Shown in pieces: positions 1 to 12,330 of a stretch of DNA of 64,000 nt (positions within the stretch are counted from its first letter, which is position 1; the number at the start of each line of letters is the position of its first letter). The stretch is from Mytilisepta virgata (Eukaryota; Mollusca; Bivalvia; Mytilida; Mytilidae): contig CM051520.1 in the NCBI GenBank assembly GCA_028015205.1, positions 64,922,694 to 64,986,693 on the forward strand. Reading direction: 5' to 3'. The notes beneath the pieces were generated by a model. That model was given only the letters and a program-made list of their open reading frames with translations, made no database searches and was not told the DNA's origin. The position numbers and the translations under genes were made by a program.

Positions 1-2742
1 AATAAATATCATTATAGATATAAAAGTTCAAATACATTACACATACGAAAGAATGTTTTGTAAAAATAATTTTTTTGGGGGGGGGCGAAGTTAACAACTT
101 ATATCTGCTCGTTACGGAAAAAAAATAAAAAATGATGTTTTGCATACGTACATGTATATGTAAAAATTCTTTCAAGAGTAACCGTTTAATATTTTACGGT
201 TGGGGAGAACGACAAGAATAATTTTTAATACTGAAATTGTTTCCCGTTTTTCTGAGCCAGACATCCTTTCAGCACGTAATCGCGTCCAACTTTGTTTTTA
301 ATCCTTTCTTTTCACACAGTTTTTGATATTGCCTTTTCTTAACTGAAATTTGAAACCTAGCTCTGGTTGTTGTTTTCCCTTAAAGTTTAAAATAGTAACC
401 ATAATATTAATAATTTACCAGATTTCAGGGTTCTTCACATATAACACCACGCCAAACAACAATTAAAATATATTATCTGAAATAATCTAGTATATTGTAA
501 TTTGGATGGTAACACTGATTTCTCGGCAATAGTATTTATTAATTAAACAAGAACTTTGTTATTTCATATTTTTTTTTTCATATCAATTTACGTAAAAACA
601 GTCTTAAAAAAAAAGAAGAAGAAAAAATTGGGAGAATGTCATTGTACAAATGAACATTTTTATAACCGTCAACTTTTACACATAAATCATTTTAACTGAC
701 ACATACATCGTAATACACCCTTTAATTTCCAAAGGGTAAACTACAGTTGAGTCCGATTAACTTGTGTTGAAGGAGAGCCTATATATATATTTAAAAACAA
801 AAACAAAATGAACTTCTATTTTCTCCCCCAAAGTAACACATGGTTAATGTGAAGGAAAATTTACAGTCATGTTTACATTCGGGATTAGAGGATTTTTTTT
901 ATAAACGTTCGCTTTAAAATAATTGTATAACACTCAGATCCTATCCAATTAAAAAATTATTTTAATGGGCCAGTAATACATATCGTCAGTATACCGGCGA
1001 ACCCACAAAAAAATGACAACATTTCTATAAAAATTAAGACCTAAAAAAGTTTATGGTATATTATAATAACCTATATGAACACATGATCAAGACTGTATGG
1101 CCATGCCAATTGTTTTAGATATTTAAAAGCAAAGTAGTAAATAATCGTTTTCTTACATGTTTTGTTTATGAAGTCATTTATTAATTTATTGTTTTGTAGG
1201 TTGACACTGTTTATACGAAAAACGGAACTTCGGTTATGATATCTTAAATCTTACCTTAATATATATTTTGGTAAATTCCTGATCACAAAATATTGTTGAA
1301 GTCGCAACTTTTGCCCTTAATAAATCCATTGTTTATTTTACACATCACCGTATACTATCTTTCATTAGAGGCTGGGGAAGTCAGTATCTATAAATACATC
1401 AGGTGTGCTTTGTTGAAACTGTTATCAGGTTTACTGGCTGGAGGTAATCTCTTCAGATCAGAAATGGACAGGAATATTTTGTTTACAAAAGATAACATCA
1501 AATATACCGATTATGTTTTTGCATTAGATACAGGTCATGTTTTAATATATTTTTAAAGTACATTTATACTTCTTTAATTTTTGATTGCCAGTTTGAACTT
1601 TTCAGCTTTGTACACAAAATATTACAGAAAAATGCAAAATAAAAATCATTGTATTGGTGCGATTCTGTAATAACTGGTAAATGAAAATACACAGATATAT
1701 TGTATGACTTTAAATATGACTAGTTTTTTCAATTCAGTATTTATGTATCACTTACAAACTATGATACTCAAAACTGGGACTATTACATGTACAATAGTCC
1801 CAGCTCAAAATAAGTGTATAGTTGTGATTTATTTGATGACGATTACAAGTATACAACAATTAGTTCGCTAAATATATTAATTTTCAGGTTTATTTTAAGA
1901 ATTTTTAATAGCAAAACATGATTTTCCCGAAAATAATTGAAAGGGACCACCTACTGATGAGAACATAGATATTTCCGACTAAATATTATTTACATGTTTT
2001 ACCTTCCTATTACATGTAAATTCGGAGTTGTCCACAGCTATGGCAATTAGCTAAAAAGTAATAAACGGGTTTGCCTTAAAGTACATGTAGCTTCTTCCAA
2101 AAGTAAAACTATCATTTTCCTAAATAAAATTTCTAAAAGTTTGATGCTGTTCATGTAAGAATTGTAAAAGAAATTATTCCACCTTTTAACAACCTTATAC
2201 TTTGGTTCATTTAAAAAGATAAAGGAAACACAAAAGAAGTCAATCTTCTAAAGTGAATAAAACTGCAAACACTCTGCTCCACCACCGGTCTTTATTGTTT
2301 AGGCTCAATATTTCTTCTGAATATCAGAGGTTTACATTTCATCTTGCATTTTAATTCGGTTTCATTTTCATTTTTAGAGGAACTCAATGAATTTATATTT
2401 AAATGTTTAATAATATGTAGCAATTAATTTATCTTTCATTGGCAGAAATGACACAGAACACCTCTGGAGATGGGTTCTATAGATCTAATTGCTGGACGGG
2501 ACAAGAAAAATATTCCTAAAAATATTACTTTCAGATATCCTAATTCAAAAACATTGAAGTCCTATGAATTTTAGAAACATAAATAAACTAACAATAAAAA
2601 GATTCAAAATTTAAAACATTCAACTGGGCTTCAAATTTTAAAATTATATCCGAATAAACCCCCCTTAAACTTTGGCAATCAAGTAGATTGTATGTGCATT
2701 GGTGGGAAAGAGGTTTACGTATCTAAATGTAAATCCTTTGTG
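1..2742. other. AT-rich non-coding DNA
   Basis: I see no gene here. The stretch is AT-rich with short A/T runs and a G9 run at 77-85. The only frame of note (1293-1556, + strand) has no family resemblance and ordinary AT-rich composition, so I treat it as chance. A perfect 11-bp hairpin at 1774-1803 is listed separately. Confidence 0.7.
1774..1803. repeat. perfect 11-bp inverted repeat (hairpin)
   Basis: CTGGGACTATT at 1774-1784 and its exact complement AATAGTCCCAG at 1793-1803 enclose the 8-base loop ACATGTAC. No T-run follows, so it does not look like a Pol III terminator. Function is unknown. Confidence 0.6.
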
Positions 2743-2771
2743 TATGGCATGGCATTGGTTGCTAAAAATTG

Positions 2772-2893
2772 ATATTTTTTATTTAAATGGAATACGTTTT
2801 ATTCAAATTGAATATATTTTATTCAAATGGTATAATTTGTCATTTAAATGCGATAGTTTTTATTTAATTGGTATATTTCTTAATTTAAATGCA
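2772..2893. repeat. left iteron array of the foldback element
   Basis: About six imperfect repeats of 20-21 bp, each ending in ATTTAAATG or a one- or two-base variant such as ATTCAAATG or ATTTAATTG. Spacing is close to two helical turns, so the motifs would lie on one face of the DNA, as expected for binding sites of a transposase. Binding is inferred. Confidence 0.65.
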
Positions 2894-3599
2894 ATATGAG
2901 GTCGGAGATGGAAAAAAAGAGAGCGAGAGAGATTATCACTCCCTCCCCCATCAGTAGTCGGGTCTCCGGACATTTCCGCCAGGCAACGCCGGCTCCGTGC
3001 ACCAGAACATTGGGAGGAAGACGCGTCGACAAAACAGGTAATCGACGACAGGCATGCGTCCCTCCGGCACGGAACCGGATCGGAAAGGAGACACTGGTCT
3101 GTATTTGAGGCGACGGAGCGAAACCGAGTACGGTCGCTTCGACGGCCCAACGCGCAAACACACAGGCAACTTTGCGATTGTTGTTCAACCGACCCCCAGA
3201 CAGGCGTGGCTTCGGGAGTGACCCAAAGCCGCAATGTGCGTTCAAGATATCGATGGTCAATGTGTCCTGCAATTCACATTAATTCATGCAGCTGGCTGCG
3301 CTCTTCATCGACACGAGCCGAGTGATCCACCGCATAGAGTAGTTTCTTTCTCATATTTGCGGCCGGGTCTCGTCGGTGGCAACAGTGACGACGGACTGGC
3401 CTGGAGGGTAAATACGGAATCGGAGACGCCGCTACACCCTCGAGTGATTTTCTTCGTGTGTTCGAAAGGAAAAAAAAAAACAAAAATTCGTTTTTCGTTA
3501 CTCCGACACGCGGGCGAGAAGGGCGCTTTTAAAGCTCGAGGGCAACCCTTCTGCCAGAATGTGTGCCGCAGCGAATTAAAGTTAAAACGACAAATATAG

Positions 3600-3806
3600 C
3601 AATTGAATAAAAAACATTGCATTAAAATTACAAATTATACCAATTGAATAAAAAATATTGAATTTGAATGACAAATTATATCATTTGAATAAAAAATGTT
3701 CCATTTAAATAAAAAAATATACCGTTTAAATAAACAAAATATTGCATTTAAATGAAGAAATATACCAACTAAATAAAAAATATTGCATTTAAATGAAAAA
3801 TGTCAA
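3600..3806. repeat. right iteron array of the foldback element
   Basis: About ten repeats of 20-22 bp built on CATTTAAAT, the complement of the left-arm motif. The right array is longer than the left one, so the arms have expanded or contracted separately. Confidence 0.65.
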
Positions 3807-3832
3807 ATTTTTGCAACCAATACCATGCCATA

Positions 3833-6800
3833 TTGGTGCAATAAATTAATGCATCTTAATTTGTGCAATTGAAATATGGTCAATAGCTTTAATTTAAACC
3901 ACAAGCGGTTGAAAACGTCATACATGAGAATATTGCACTGTTTTTTTTCAAATATGTTACAACATACATGTGTACTCTTTAGAAATGAAAAGCACAGCAC
4001 GTAAAAGTATAAGAAGCAGAGGTAACTATGCAAAGATTTAAAATAAACCTACTGTTAAATAAGGTCATCTGGGTATTTGATAAAGGAGTTGTTTTCATCC
4101 AATTCATATCTCAAGTTGGAATACATGCTAAAACAATAACCCAAATCGTAAACGAGCAGATTAAAATGCCACAATATTCGAAAGGGTAGCGCCAAATCAA
4201 TCTATGGACAGAGCTATGCACGAGGAAGATACTATTTTCCCCACAAGTTAAGACTTTATTATAGTAAATCGTATAAACAATTGACTATTATTAGCTATTA
4301 TAAAGGATCATTATTACCATACATATTAAAAAAAAAGTGTTTTTGTTCCCGAAAATGGAGAAAATGTGGAATTTTATCCTATAGCGGAATAGACTGGCGA
4401 ATTCAGGTCCCAAATTTATATACATGTAAACTGTTTAAAGAGACAGACTATAATAGTTTAATGGTCTGAACTGCAGGTTCCATATGCCTTTTTTCAGAAT
4501 AGGTTGGGTCGATTTGTGACAAAGGACATACCCCCCCCCCCCCCCCCCATTCCATCATAATATGCTAACTACAAGTACAACGTTTTGGTTCGAACTGACG
4601 ATCTAATCTAGCCTATACCGACATGAGAATTATTCAGATCCAAATTCAATGGCCACTTACATACTGAATCGGATCAGCGGTGAATCCATTGTGGGGGAGG
4701 ACGGTACTCGGCAATCGCCCTCTCTAAACTTTAAGTAGAATTTTTATGTTATGTAAAAAAATAACAAGACCGGGACATATTCTCCACAAATTATTTCGTC
4801 TCCTTTCGCTCGACATTTTCTTTTATATGAAACATGGGCTTAAATACCAGATTTTGGTGGCCTCTGAGTGGCCCATTATATTTAATTTTTTAATTTGTTG
4901 TGCTGTGGTTTTTAAGCTTTTGAGTGTTTTGAGTCATGTTGTCCTAGTTTTATTAGTCTTGTGTTTGTCTCTGGGCTTATGATAAACTTTGATACATTTG
5001 TATCATTGGAATTGCGGTTTTCCCTGACTTCTGTTTATACTTTTTTGACGGGTTGTCTCTGAGGCATATATTTTTCCAGCATTGCTGAATATTTTAATTC
5101 ACTTGCAGTATTTTTTCTTCGTCGTAGATAACTTAGGAGTCAATATATGTTGGCTTCCAGGAATATTACCACTGTTTGACGACCATTTTGCGTTTAACAG
5201 AATAACGGAAATATTATGCCTATTTTTTTTATAAAAGAAATCTGGCTTATATTTGCTCTAATCTTTAAAGCTTCTGAATGCTTTGCCCCCTGGACTTACC
5301 CCATATGTACTGTGTTTATTGACAAAATGTGCACACAGCAATTATTTATGTCATATTTATTTTATGAGATGCATGTTCATACATGTATCTGTCATAAAAT
5401 TAGAACATATTTTTAGGACTGTAAGTTTTGGTGTTGGTGATATAACAAATAGAAGACAATAGCAAAGATGCATTTCCTACATTGTATTAGTTCGAGATAC
5501 CTCTCTGACGTCAAATAAATGCAAGCCGTAAAGTACTAAGGGAGTAGGGCCACTTTCCCCTTGTTTTTGTTTCATAATTACCATTGATTGTTTAATCTTC
5601 AATATTTATCTACTTTTTATCATTAACGATTGTTTCAGTGTATTTTTATCATTAATACATTCACGTTTTCTACCCGCAAAGGTCATTTATATTGGCGATT
5701 TTGGTAAATTTTAATAACTTTTGGGAATATTGCCAAGAAGGACACTCAGAACCAACCCATTGTACTGATATTGGAAATGATATACATAATGTTACATACA
5801 GCAAAATTGAAAACTATACAGGAGAAAATTGCCCTAATCTTAAATAAGTGTCGATTCTGGGCTAAATAGACAATTTCCAAGTTTGATACATAGACTGTGA
5901 TCTGGTGTCCCACTTCCTTAATGTTACATTACATGTACATGATAATCAACGGGTTCAGTAAGGGTTGAATTGACAAAGAATTATTGAGGCTGAATTTACA
6001 ATTCTGCAATTTTCTTAAAAAATATCCATACCAAACCTCCTACTTGATTTATACAGTGTTTTTTTATCGTGGAATTCGGAACGGTAGCATGGGGACCAGT
6101 GGGTACATATAGTGATGTCATAGTATCGCCTAAATTAGACAAATTTTAAAGATTCCTAACATTGAGGTATACCTGATAAGTATATATTTGAACGGCTTCT
6201 ATTTTTGTTTACAAACAAAGTCCATAATATGAATCTCGATTTACCAAAATTCAAATTAAAATTCAGTACAGGAGTGTTTTATGCTTAACAGTATAATTTA
6301 CCAAATTATCATCAATATAATCAATTCTTTATATGATAAAAAATTCCTCATTGCCTTATTGATCTTCGCCAAAAACTTTTTATTTGAGACCAATTTCTAT
6401 GTATATCTGAAAAATTGATAAATTACTTGTTTATTAATATGCATTTTATTCGAAAAGTCTTGAGATATCTCTGAACTAAACATGGACGGACGACTGAGAG
6501 GATCATTGATGTTATGAGGAGGTGTTTTTGCGACAGCACTATTCATTTCCTTTCATTTATTGCAAATGAGAAAAATTGTGTTCATACAAGCTTGTGTATA
6601 ATTTATTTATTATAAGTTTACTCTTTTTTATATATAGGTGCCGTTTTCCCTTTCCCCCCTTAATGTTATTCTAGAAGTGTACATTCTTTGCTGAATTCGT
6701 ATAATTTATTATTTTGATGCCAAGTTGGCCAACATGAATTTTGTGCCTTGCCAATGTTTCAGTTTAAGTTCTTATTGAAAATGTTTGCCAGTATCCCACT

Positions 6801-7284
6801 ATCTGTCTATATGTTTTTATTGTTTGTTTTTTGTTTTTCGTATACAGATGCGACGTGATTTACATGCATATAAAAAACTGAAATAGCGCTCAAATCGGAG
6901 CTAGGAATCGCCTTAAACAATATCATAATATCAGTACTCGTAATTTATAAGTATGTAACCGAAATATTTCGAACGTTTCCTTCACCCTTGAGAGGGGGGT
7001 GGGCATAATTATTATTTCTTATTTATTTTTAAATCCGTACATTCGGGCATATTTTGATTGTTTCGTCCGTCCACCAGTCACACTCAACTCCTCGGTCACG
7101 TTAGGTTTACTGATTTTATTTAGGTTTTAGAATTTTGATTGTCTAAACGGGTCAAATTTAAATTTGTTGACCTAACCTTCTCTTTTATTTGACAGTTTAT
7201 TCGTTTTAGTTCTTTTCAGTATTGTAATATAGTTTATGCGGTTCCGCAATAAGGTTTTCGAATTTTGAATTTCTAAAATTGCGA
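3833..7284. other. non-coding DNA with a C18 run
   Basis: No gene is evident. There is a run of 18 C at 4531-4548. A possible relic of the mussel dispersed repeat in reverse orientation lies near 5045-5065 (GACGGGTTGTCTCT). The ORFs 4746-4982 and 5216-5416 are hydrophobic AT-rich frames with no family signature and are not annotated as genes. Confidence 0.6.
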
Positions 7285-7288
7285 TTTT

Positions 7289-8510
7289 TAGCTTCAGTTG
7301 TGAGCTATTGCCATCACTTGGGGTCCGTCGTCCATCGTCGTTCGTCGTCCGGCGTAAACTTTCCTCTCCTCTGAAACCACCGTGCTAATTGAGACCAAAC
7401 TTTGTTGGAATGGTCCTTGGGTGGCCCCCTACCAGAATTGTGTCTGGCATCCCTGACTAACAACAGACATGGCTGCTGTGACTAAAAATAGAAAAGAGGG
7501 GGGGGGGGTAATTTAAAAAATATTCCTCTATGAAACTACATGACCAATTAGAACCAGACTTGTCAGCAATAGTCCTGAGGAGGTCCTCTTTCAGAATTAT
7601 TCCGATGGCCCAGAATATCAACCACGATGGCCGCAACAGCCGAACTTACTTTAACATAGGACCCTATGAGAAAATACATTTAAAAATGTTCTTGTCTGAA
7701 ACCACTAAGCCAATTGGAACTAAACTTGACAGCAATGGTTCTTTCATGGTCCTTCTTCAGACTTTAGTCCGATGACCTGGACTGTCAACCAAGATGAACG
7801 CCAAAGCCGAAAATAGTTTAACATAGGACACTATGGGAAATTTCATTTAAAAATCGTTTTGTCTGAAACCACTATTCCAGTTAGAACTAGACTTGGCAGC
7901 AATGGTCCTTAGATGGTCTTCTTTCAGAAATGAGTCCGATGACCAGGACTCTTTTTGTCCACTGAGTCAATTTAAATCAGACTTGGCATCAATGTTCCTT
8001 AGATGGTCCTCTTTCAGAATTGATTATGTCTGATGACCTAGACTGTCAACCAAGATGGCTACCACAGCTGAACGTTGTTTAACATAGGACCCTATTGGAA
8101 AATTCATTTAAAAATCTTCGTCTGGAAACCACTTAGCCAATTGGAACTAAACTTGACAGCAATGTCATTACATGGTCCCCTTTCAGAATTTTGTCCGATG
8201 ACCCGGACTGTCAACCAAGATGACTGTCACAGCCGAACATGTTTAACATTCAAAAATCTTTTTGTATGAAACCACTGAGCCAATTGGAACCAGACATGGC
8301 GGAAATTGTCCTTAGATGGTATGTTTTAAGAATTGTTTCCAATGACCTAGACTATTAACCAAGATGGCTGCCACAGCTGAACTTAGTTTAACACAGGACC
8401 CTATTGAAAAATTCATTTAAAATGGACTGTTATACTTAGAGATTTTTAGTCATGCTTAAGGTGGAAAAGTTAAATCCAGATGAGAAATACAGGCTCATAT
8501 GAGCCTCCAG
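7289..8510 (+). mobile_element. tandem-core repeat of the TAGCTC family (HINE/pearl-like)
   Basis: It starts at a TAGCTTCAG motif and continues into the diagnostic TTGCCATCACTTGGGGTCCGTCG stretch. It then runs through about six diverged 150-190-bp modules; each reads along the lines of 'CAGCAATGGTCCTTAGATGG', 'CCGATGACC', 'GTCAACCAAGATGGC', 'TTTAACATAGGACCCTATGG'. It ends with the perfect palindrome AGGCTCATATGAGCCT (8491-8506) followed by CCAG and T. The frames 7530-7775 and 8075-8269 lie wholly inside modules and are repeat-derived. The structure of inverted subterminal motif, tandem core and 3' hairpin resembles HINE or bivalve 'pearl' elements; that classification is inferred. Confidence 0.7.
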
Positions 8511-10000
8511 TTTCATTTTTACATTGTATTGTATTTCTTCATAGAATGATGGCACTCTATATCTGTAGGCTGGCAAGAAAGTTTTTTATTTTAGACTTCC
8601 GGTAAGTATCCAAACTACTTGCGGGGATCACTGCATGTAGATTTCATGTTCATTTGAAAAGAAAATAGCCGATATCGGCAAACTGAATGCTATTTATAAT
8701 TTTATCAATCCTCAATTTTTTCTCCACATGACTGCTAATGCTATCAACTAAAGAAAAAGATATACATTAAATTTTCGTCTCGCCGTGAACCTCTGAAGTA
8801 AGCAAAATGCATTCAATGACTTCGAATTTATTCAGATTGTTTAACACTGAAAATCACCCATTTAGCTACATGTATCGTATCAGAAAATGTATGTGAGGTA
8901 ACTTGAAATCTTTGCAAATGTTCAGTGGATATTGATAGAAATTCATTTACTTCCTTCACTTATTACAAAATTTAACTGTGATCTGTTTCGTATAATTGAC
9001 TCTTCTGACCTTTATTATCAATGAACATCTTTACGATACATGTAATTTTTCATGATTGTGTGTGAAGATGTAGTAGATTTATATTAGAAACAAAATCGAT
9101 ATCGGCATTGTGGAGGGGGGGGGGGGGAACTAATGGGAAAACGTTCTTTGTAAATTATTTATCCTGTTTTCACAAAGCGCGTTTCTTTAAATAATAAAAT
9201 GTTGTTTTATCAAAGCCGATTTGTGCTTACAGTCTGTACTGTTTTCATAATTCCTCTCGCATTCTTTATCACCAAGTTTTATGTTATTCTCTTCAGTATC
9301 GGATTTCATTGACCGTATCATCGGTTATCTGTGTTTTCTTCTGCATCATAAGCTTCCTATCCTTTATTGACCTTTCTGTACATTGAACACTTGGAAGATT
9401 AGTCATAAAAAACACACACACTTCCAAGTATATATTTCTTTTCTTAATACAAACTATAATTTAATTTTGAATTTAATAATTTTCAAAATCTCAAGTATCT
9501 TCTTTGATGCATGGAAATAGACTTTTGTGCCAATACAATATGGAAAGGTAAATAGGTGAATATCTGAATTCGAAATCCAAATTAAGTCTGATAAACGCGT
9601 CTAAAGTTCATAATTTTGTTGGTTTTTTTTCATATATTAGTCTGTTATTTTGGTTTCATATATCTAAACTGCACGATTATACAAATTATCCCATTAAAAA
9701 AATCATCTACACTTAAATTGCTAAAATTTCTTATTGCTCATTAAGCTAAACGAAATCTCGAAATCAATTTTTATCTTTCTGAAATATTGACTTGTGGTTG
9801 TATGCGTGCTTAACCTTTTCGCCATAATATTGGGTTCCGGGTTTAAAAAGTTCATAAAAATATTGATATTTTACAAACATACATGTATCTTCATTAAAAC
9901 ACACATTCATGATCTTGGTCTTCCAAAATCTTCTAAATACTGTGGTTTTCGGATTGCTCTTGATTTTTTAACAACGGTCAGAAATTTCCGAATTTGTTAA
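8511..10000. other. non-coding DNA
   Basis: No gene is recognised. A G13 run lies at 9115-9127. The ORF at 9794-10000 runs into the following SINE and is considered chance. Confidence 0.6.
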
Positions 10001-10205
10001 CCGCCCGATGGTCTTGTGCTAGCTACGAGTGCGGAAGATCGCGTGTTCGATCCCCAGTTGGGTCAAAATAAAGAAATTAAAATTTGTATTTGTTGCTTTT
10101 CCACCAAGCACCAGGCACACGGCATTTAGGAGTAAGAGCAAACACTGCTCCTGTATGGTGACATGTCTTCCTGTGGACTGTTACTTCTGTTAAGAGAGGA
10201 AAGAC
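10001..10205 (+). mobile_element. tRNA-derived SINE, diverged copy
   Basis: The head contains a box A-like segment (TGGTCTTGTGCTAGC) and a box B-like segment (GTGTTCGATCC) spaced as in a tRNA. Downstream comes 'CCACCAAGCACCAGGCACACGGC' and 'GACATGTCTTCCTGTGGAC', which matches the body of the better-preserved copies at 34313 and 37990. No intact tail or target duplication was found. It is not a functional tRNA gene because the stems do not pair well. Confidence 0.7.
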
Positions 10206-10621
10206 ATTTCAACCTCAAATGGACAGTACAGATATATAGATCGACAATTTTAATATTGATTTAACCTCTTCATTTTAATTCACTGTGTTGTTTTCTGAGA
10301 GAGGGGGTCCGGGGGGGGGGGTGTACATTTTAAAAAATATAAAATACGTTGGAAATCAGCAATACGTTAGACTTTAATCCTTGACCAATAAATCAATTTT
10401 ACATTTCAACAGGATGTATATTTAAATAATATGTAAAAGTTTAGGTATAAGTGGGTTTTGTTTTGCGATTGTTACACTTTTGCCAGGTAAGAAAAATATA
10501 AAACATTTTCGCCTCCAACTGGATCTAGAACAATGAAATACAAACGGTCAATAAAACGCATGCAATACTCTTCTATTACTTAAATGGACCTGTTTCATTG
10601 ATGCCTCATACCAGATTTAAC
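10206..10621. other. short non-coding stretch with a G11 run
   Basis: Nothing recognisable apart from a run of 11 G at 10311-10321. Confidence 0.5.
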
Positions 10622-10850
10622 ATGGGCAGCGTGGCGGGTGTCCTGCAGGAAGCAGAGACTGCTTACTCTTACGGAGCACCTGAGTCGACCCCGGTTTTTT
10701 TGTGGGGTCCATGTTGTTCATATGTTTTTAGTTTTTAAGTGTAATGTTTGTATTGTTTTGGTCTTGTGTTCGTTGTTCTCCGGAGTTGCTGCCCATGAAT
10801 CGAATTTATGTGAAAGTGGGGTGAAATCACGATGAAATAAATGAATGAAT
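10622..10850 (+). mobile_element. 3' end relic of a Penelope-like element
   Basis: The segment with GGAAGCAGAGACTGCTTAC, ACGGAGCACCTGAG, then TTTTTGTGGGGTCC and a T-rich tail matches the 3' part of the PLE fragments at 46310-46400, 47720-47800, 53560-53660 and, on the other strand, 56074-56290. No reverse-transcriptase coding remains, so it is a strongly 5'-truncated insertion. The ORF 10638-10835 is this relic, not a gene. Confidence 0.6.
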
Positions 10851-11267
10851 AAACAAGTAATATTATGTTAGGATGCTAACAAAAAAATCGCTAAAAGTCA
10901 GCTTGGCCCTAAAGTCACTATCTGACATATTTGAAGATCAAGATATTGTGCAGGTTTTACGAAAATTTGAATAAATTCAATTTTTATCCATTTTCTATGG
11001 CAACAGAAGCGATCTTGAATATTTCAAGATCACAGTGTTCTTCCTTGCTTAACCTTAAACATGAAAACTTCAGCTTTTTCTGGAATTTTTCCATGTCTAT
11101 AACAACGGTTGCAAACTTCCAAGTTTAAGAACATCTCCAGCGTGGCATCCAATGTTTCCTATAAAGTCTGATTGAATTTCGGAAATGTTTTCTGTTTCCA
11201 TAGTGTGTGTAAGAATTTTCAGATTTTCTGGAATTTTTTGCCCCGTTATCATTGTATTGGTGATCAT
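10851..11267. other. short non-coding stretch
   Basis: AT-rich, with no gene or clear repeat boundary visible. Confidence 0.5.
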
Positions 11268-11770
11268 TTGTAGTCACCTGGTCCAAAGGGCCATGTTCGC
11301 TTATGCCATTACTTGGCGCCCTTCGTCGTCCGTCGTCATAAACTATTTAAACAATCTTCTCCTCTGAAACTACTGCGCCAATGTCTCTTAGGGTATCTAG
11401 TTTAAAAAATTATATCCGGGGTTTGATCAATCAACAAACACGGCTGGTGTTGCTAAAAATAGAACATATGGGTAAAATGCAGTTTTTGGCTTATATCTCA
11501 AACACTAAAGAATTTAGAGCAAAACTGACAGAATAGAAATGTTTATCAGGTCAAGTTCTTCTTGCCATAAAATACTAGACGAATCGGTCAAGGCTTTGTT
11601 GGGTTATTGCCTCTGAATTGATAATTTTAAAGAACTTTTGCAGTGTTAGGTTATTATCATTAATATTATCATAGATAGAGAGAAACTGTAAATGGCACAA
11701 ATGTTCAGCAAAGTAAGATCTACAAAAAGATCTAGGTTTATTGACTGATGTATTTAGATGCATCTTTTTA
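11268..11770 (+). repeat. TAGCTC-family repeat, second subfamily
   Basis: It begins with TAGTCACCTGGTCCAAAGGGCC, then GCCATTACTTGGCGCCC and TCGTCGTCCGTCG, and continues with 'CTCCTCTGAAACTACTG' and 'GGCTTATATCTCAAACAC'. This matches a repeat I recall as very abundant in Mytilus. The 3' end is not clear, so the copy is probably truncated. No coding capacity. Confidence 0.65.
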
Positions 11771-12123
11771 ATTTACAAAACCTTTCAGTTCTACCAACAA
11801 TTATAATGTGCATTGCTTTAACATAGGGTACGGACTAGGGGTGAGGGGCTCCAATTTCTGTTCTCTCTAAATTTGTGTCATTTTTTTTCTATTCAGTGTA
11901 AACAAGTTTATTCTGAAACATTTCATTACGTTGAAAATTTTAGGACAGACATCCGTAATTGCAAAGATCAGCTGAGTAAAACCTAGATTTTTAAAGAAGG
12001 AAGATGCAAGAGATATGCATTTCGCTTGGAAATTCTGTTTAAAGTAATGCATATACATATGTATATGAAATGTTAGATTTTTTAAATGTGTATTAGCTCG
12101 ACCAGCCCAAAGTCTGATCAAAA

Positions 12124-12330
12124 TTATATTTGATGACCTCGCCCATCTTCCAAAAGATGGCCATCACCGTAAAAATAGTCTAAAATAGGACACTACGGGA
12201 AAGCACTTTTTAATACTTCTTGTCCAAAACCAGTGGGCCAATTCAAACCCAACTTGGCAGCATTGATTCGTACATGGTCCTGTTTCAGAAATATATTCGA
12301 TGACCCAGCCCAACTTGACAGCAATATTCA
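12124..12330 (+). repeat. fragment of the TAGCTC-family tandem core
   Basis: One to one and a half modules of the 7289-8510 type: 'GATGGCCATCACCG', 'AATAGGACACTACGGG', 'CCAGTGGGCCAATTC', 'TTGGCAGCATTGATTCG' and 'CGATGACCCAGCCC'. Neither terminus is present. The long minus-strand frame 12285-12674 starts outside this fragment and ends in it; I do not recognise it as a gene. Confidence 0.6.

Larger units (their letters stand above)
2745..3830. mobile_element. foldback-type nonautonomous DNA transposon with CpG-rich core
   Basis: The ends are inverted repeats. TGGCATGGCATTGGTTGC at the left matches TGGCATGGTATTGGTTGC read inward from the right, with one mismatch. Both ends abut TA (2743-2744 and 3831-3832), consistent with a TA target duplication. 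Inside each end is an array of roughly 20-bp repeats built on ATTTAAATG, in opposite orientation in the two arms. The core, about 2895-3590, is far richer in GC and CpG than the flanks. Open frames run through it on both strands (for example 3234-3599 + and 2880-3272 -), but none resembles a transposase or any protein I know. Arms, iterons and core are seen directly; mobility and the TA-type class are inferred. Confidence 0.75.

Noticed and set aside
2860..3599. Overlapping 60-130-codon frames on both strands in the GC-rich block
   Set aside because: High GC lowers the stop-codon rate in all frames. None shows a recognisable domain, and frames on both strands are equally open, as expected without coding.
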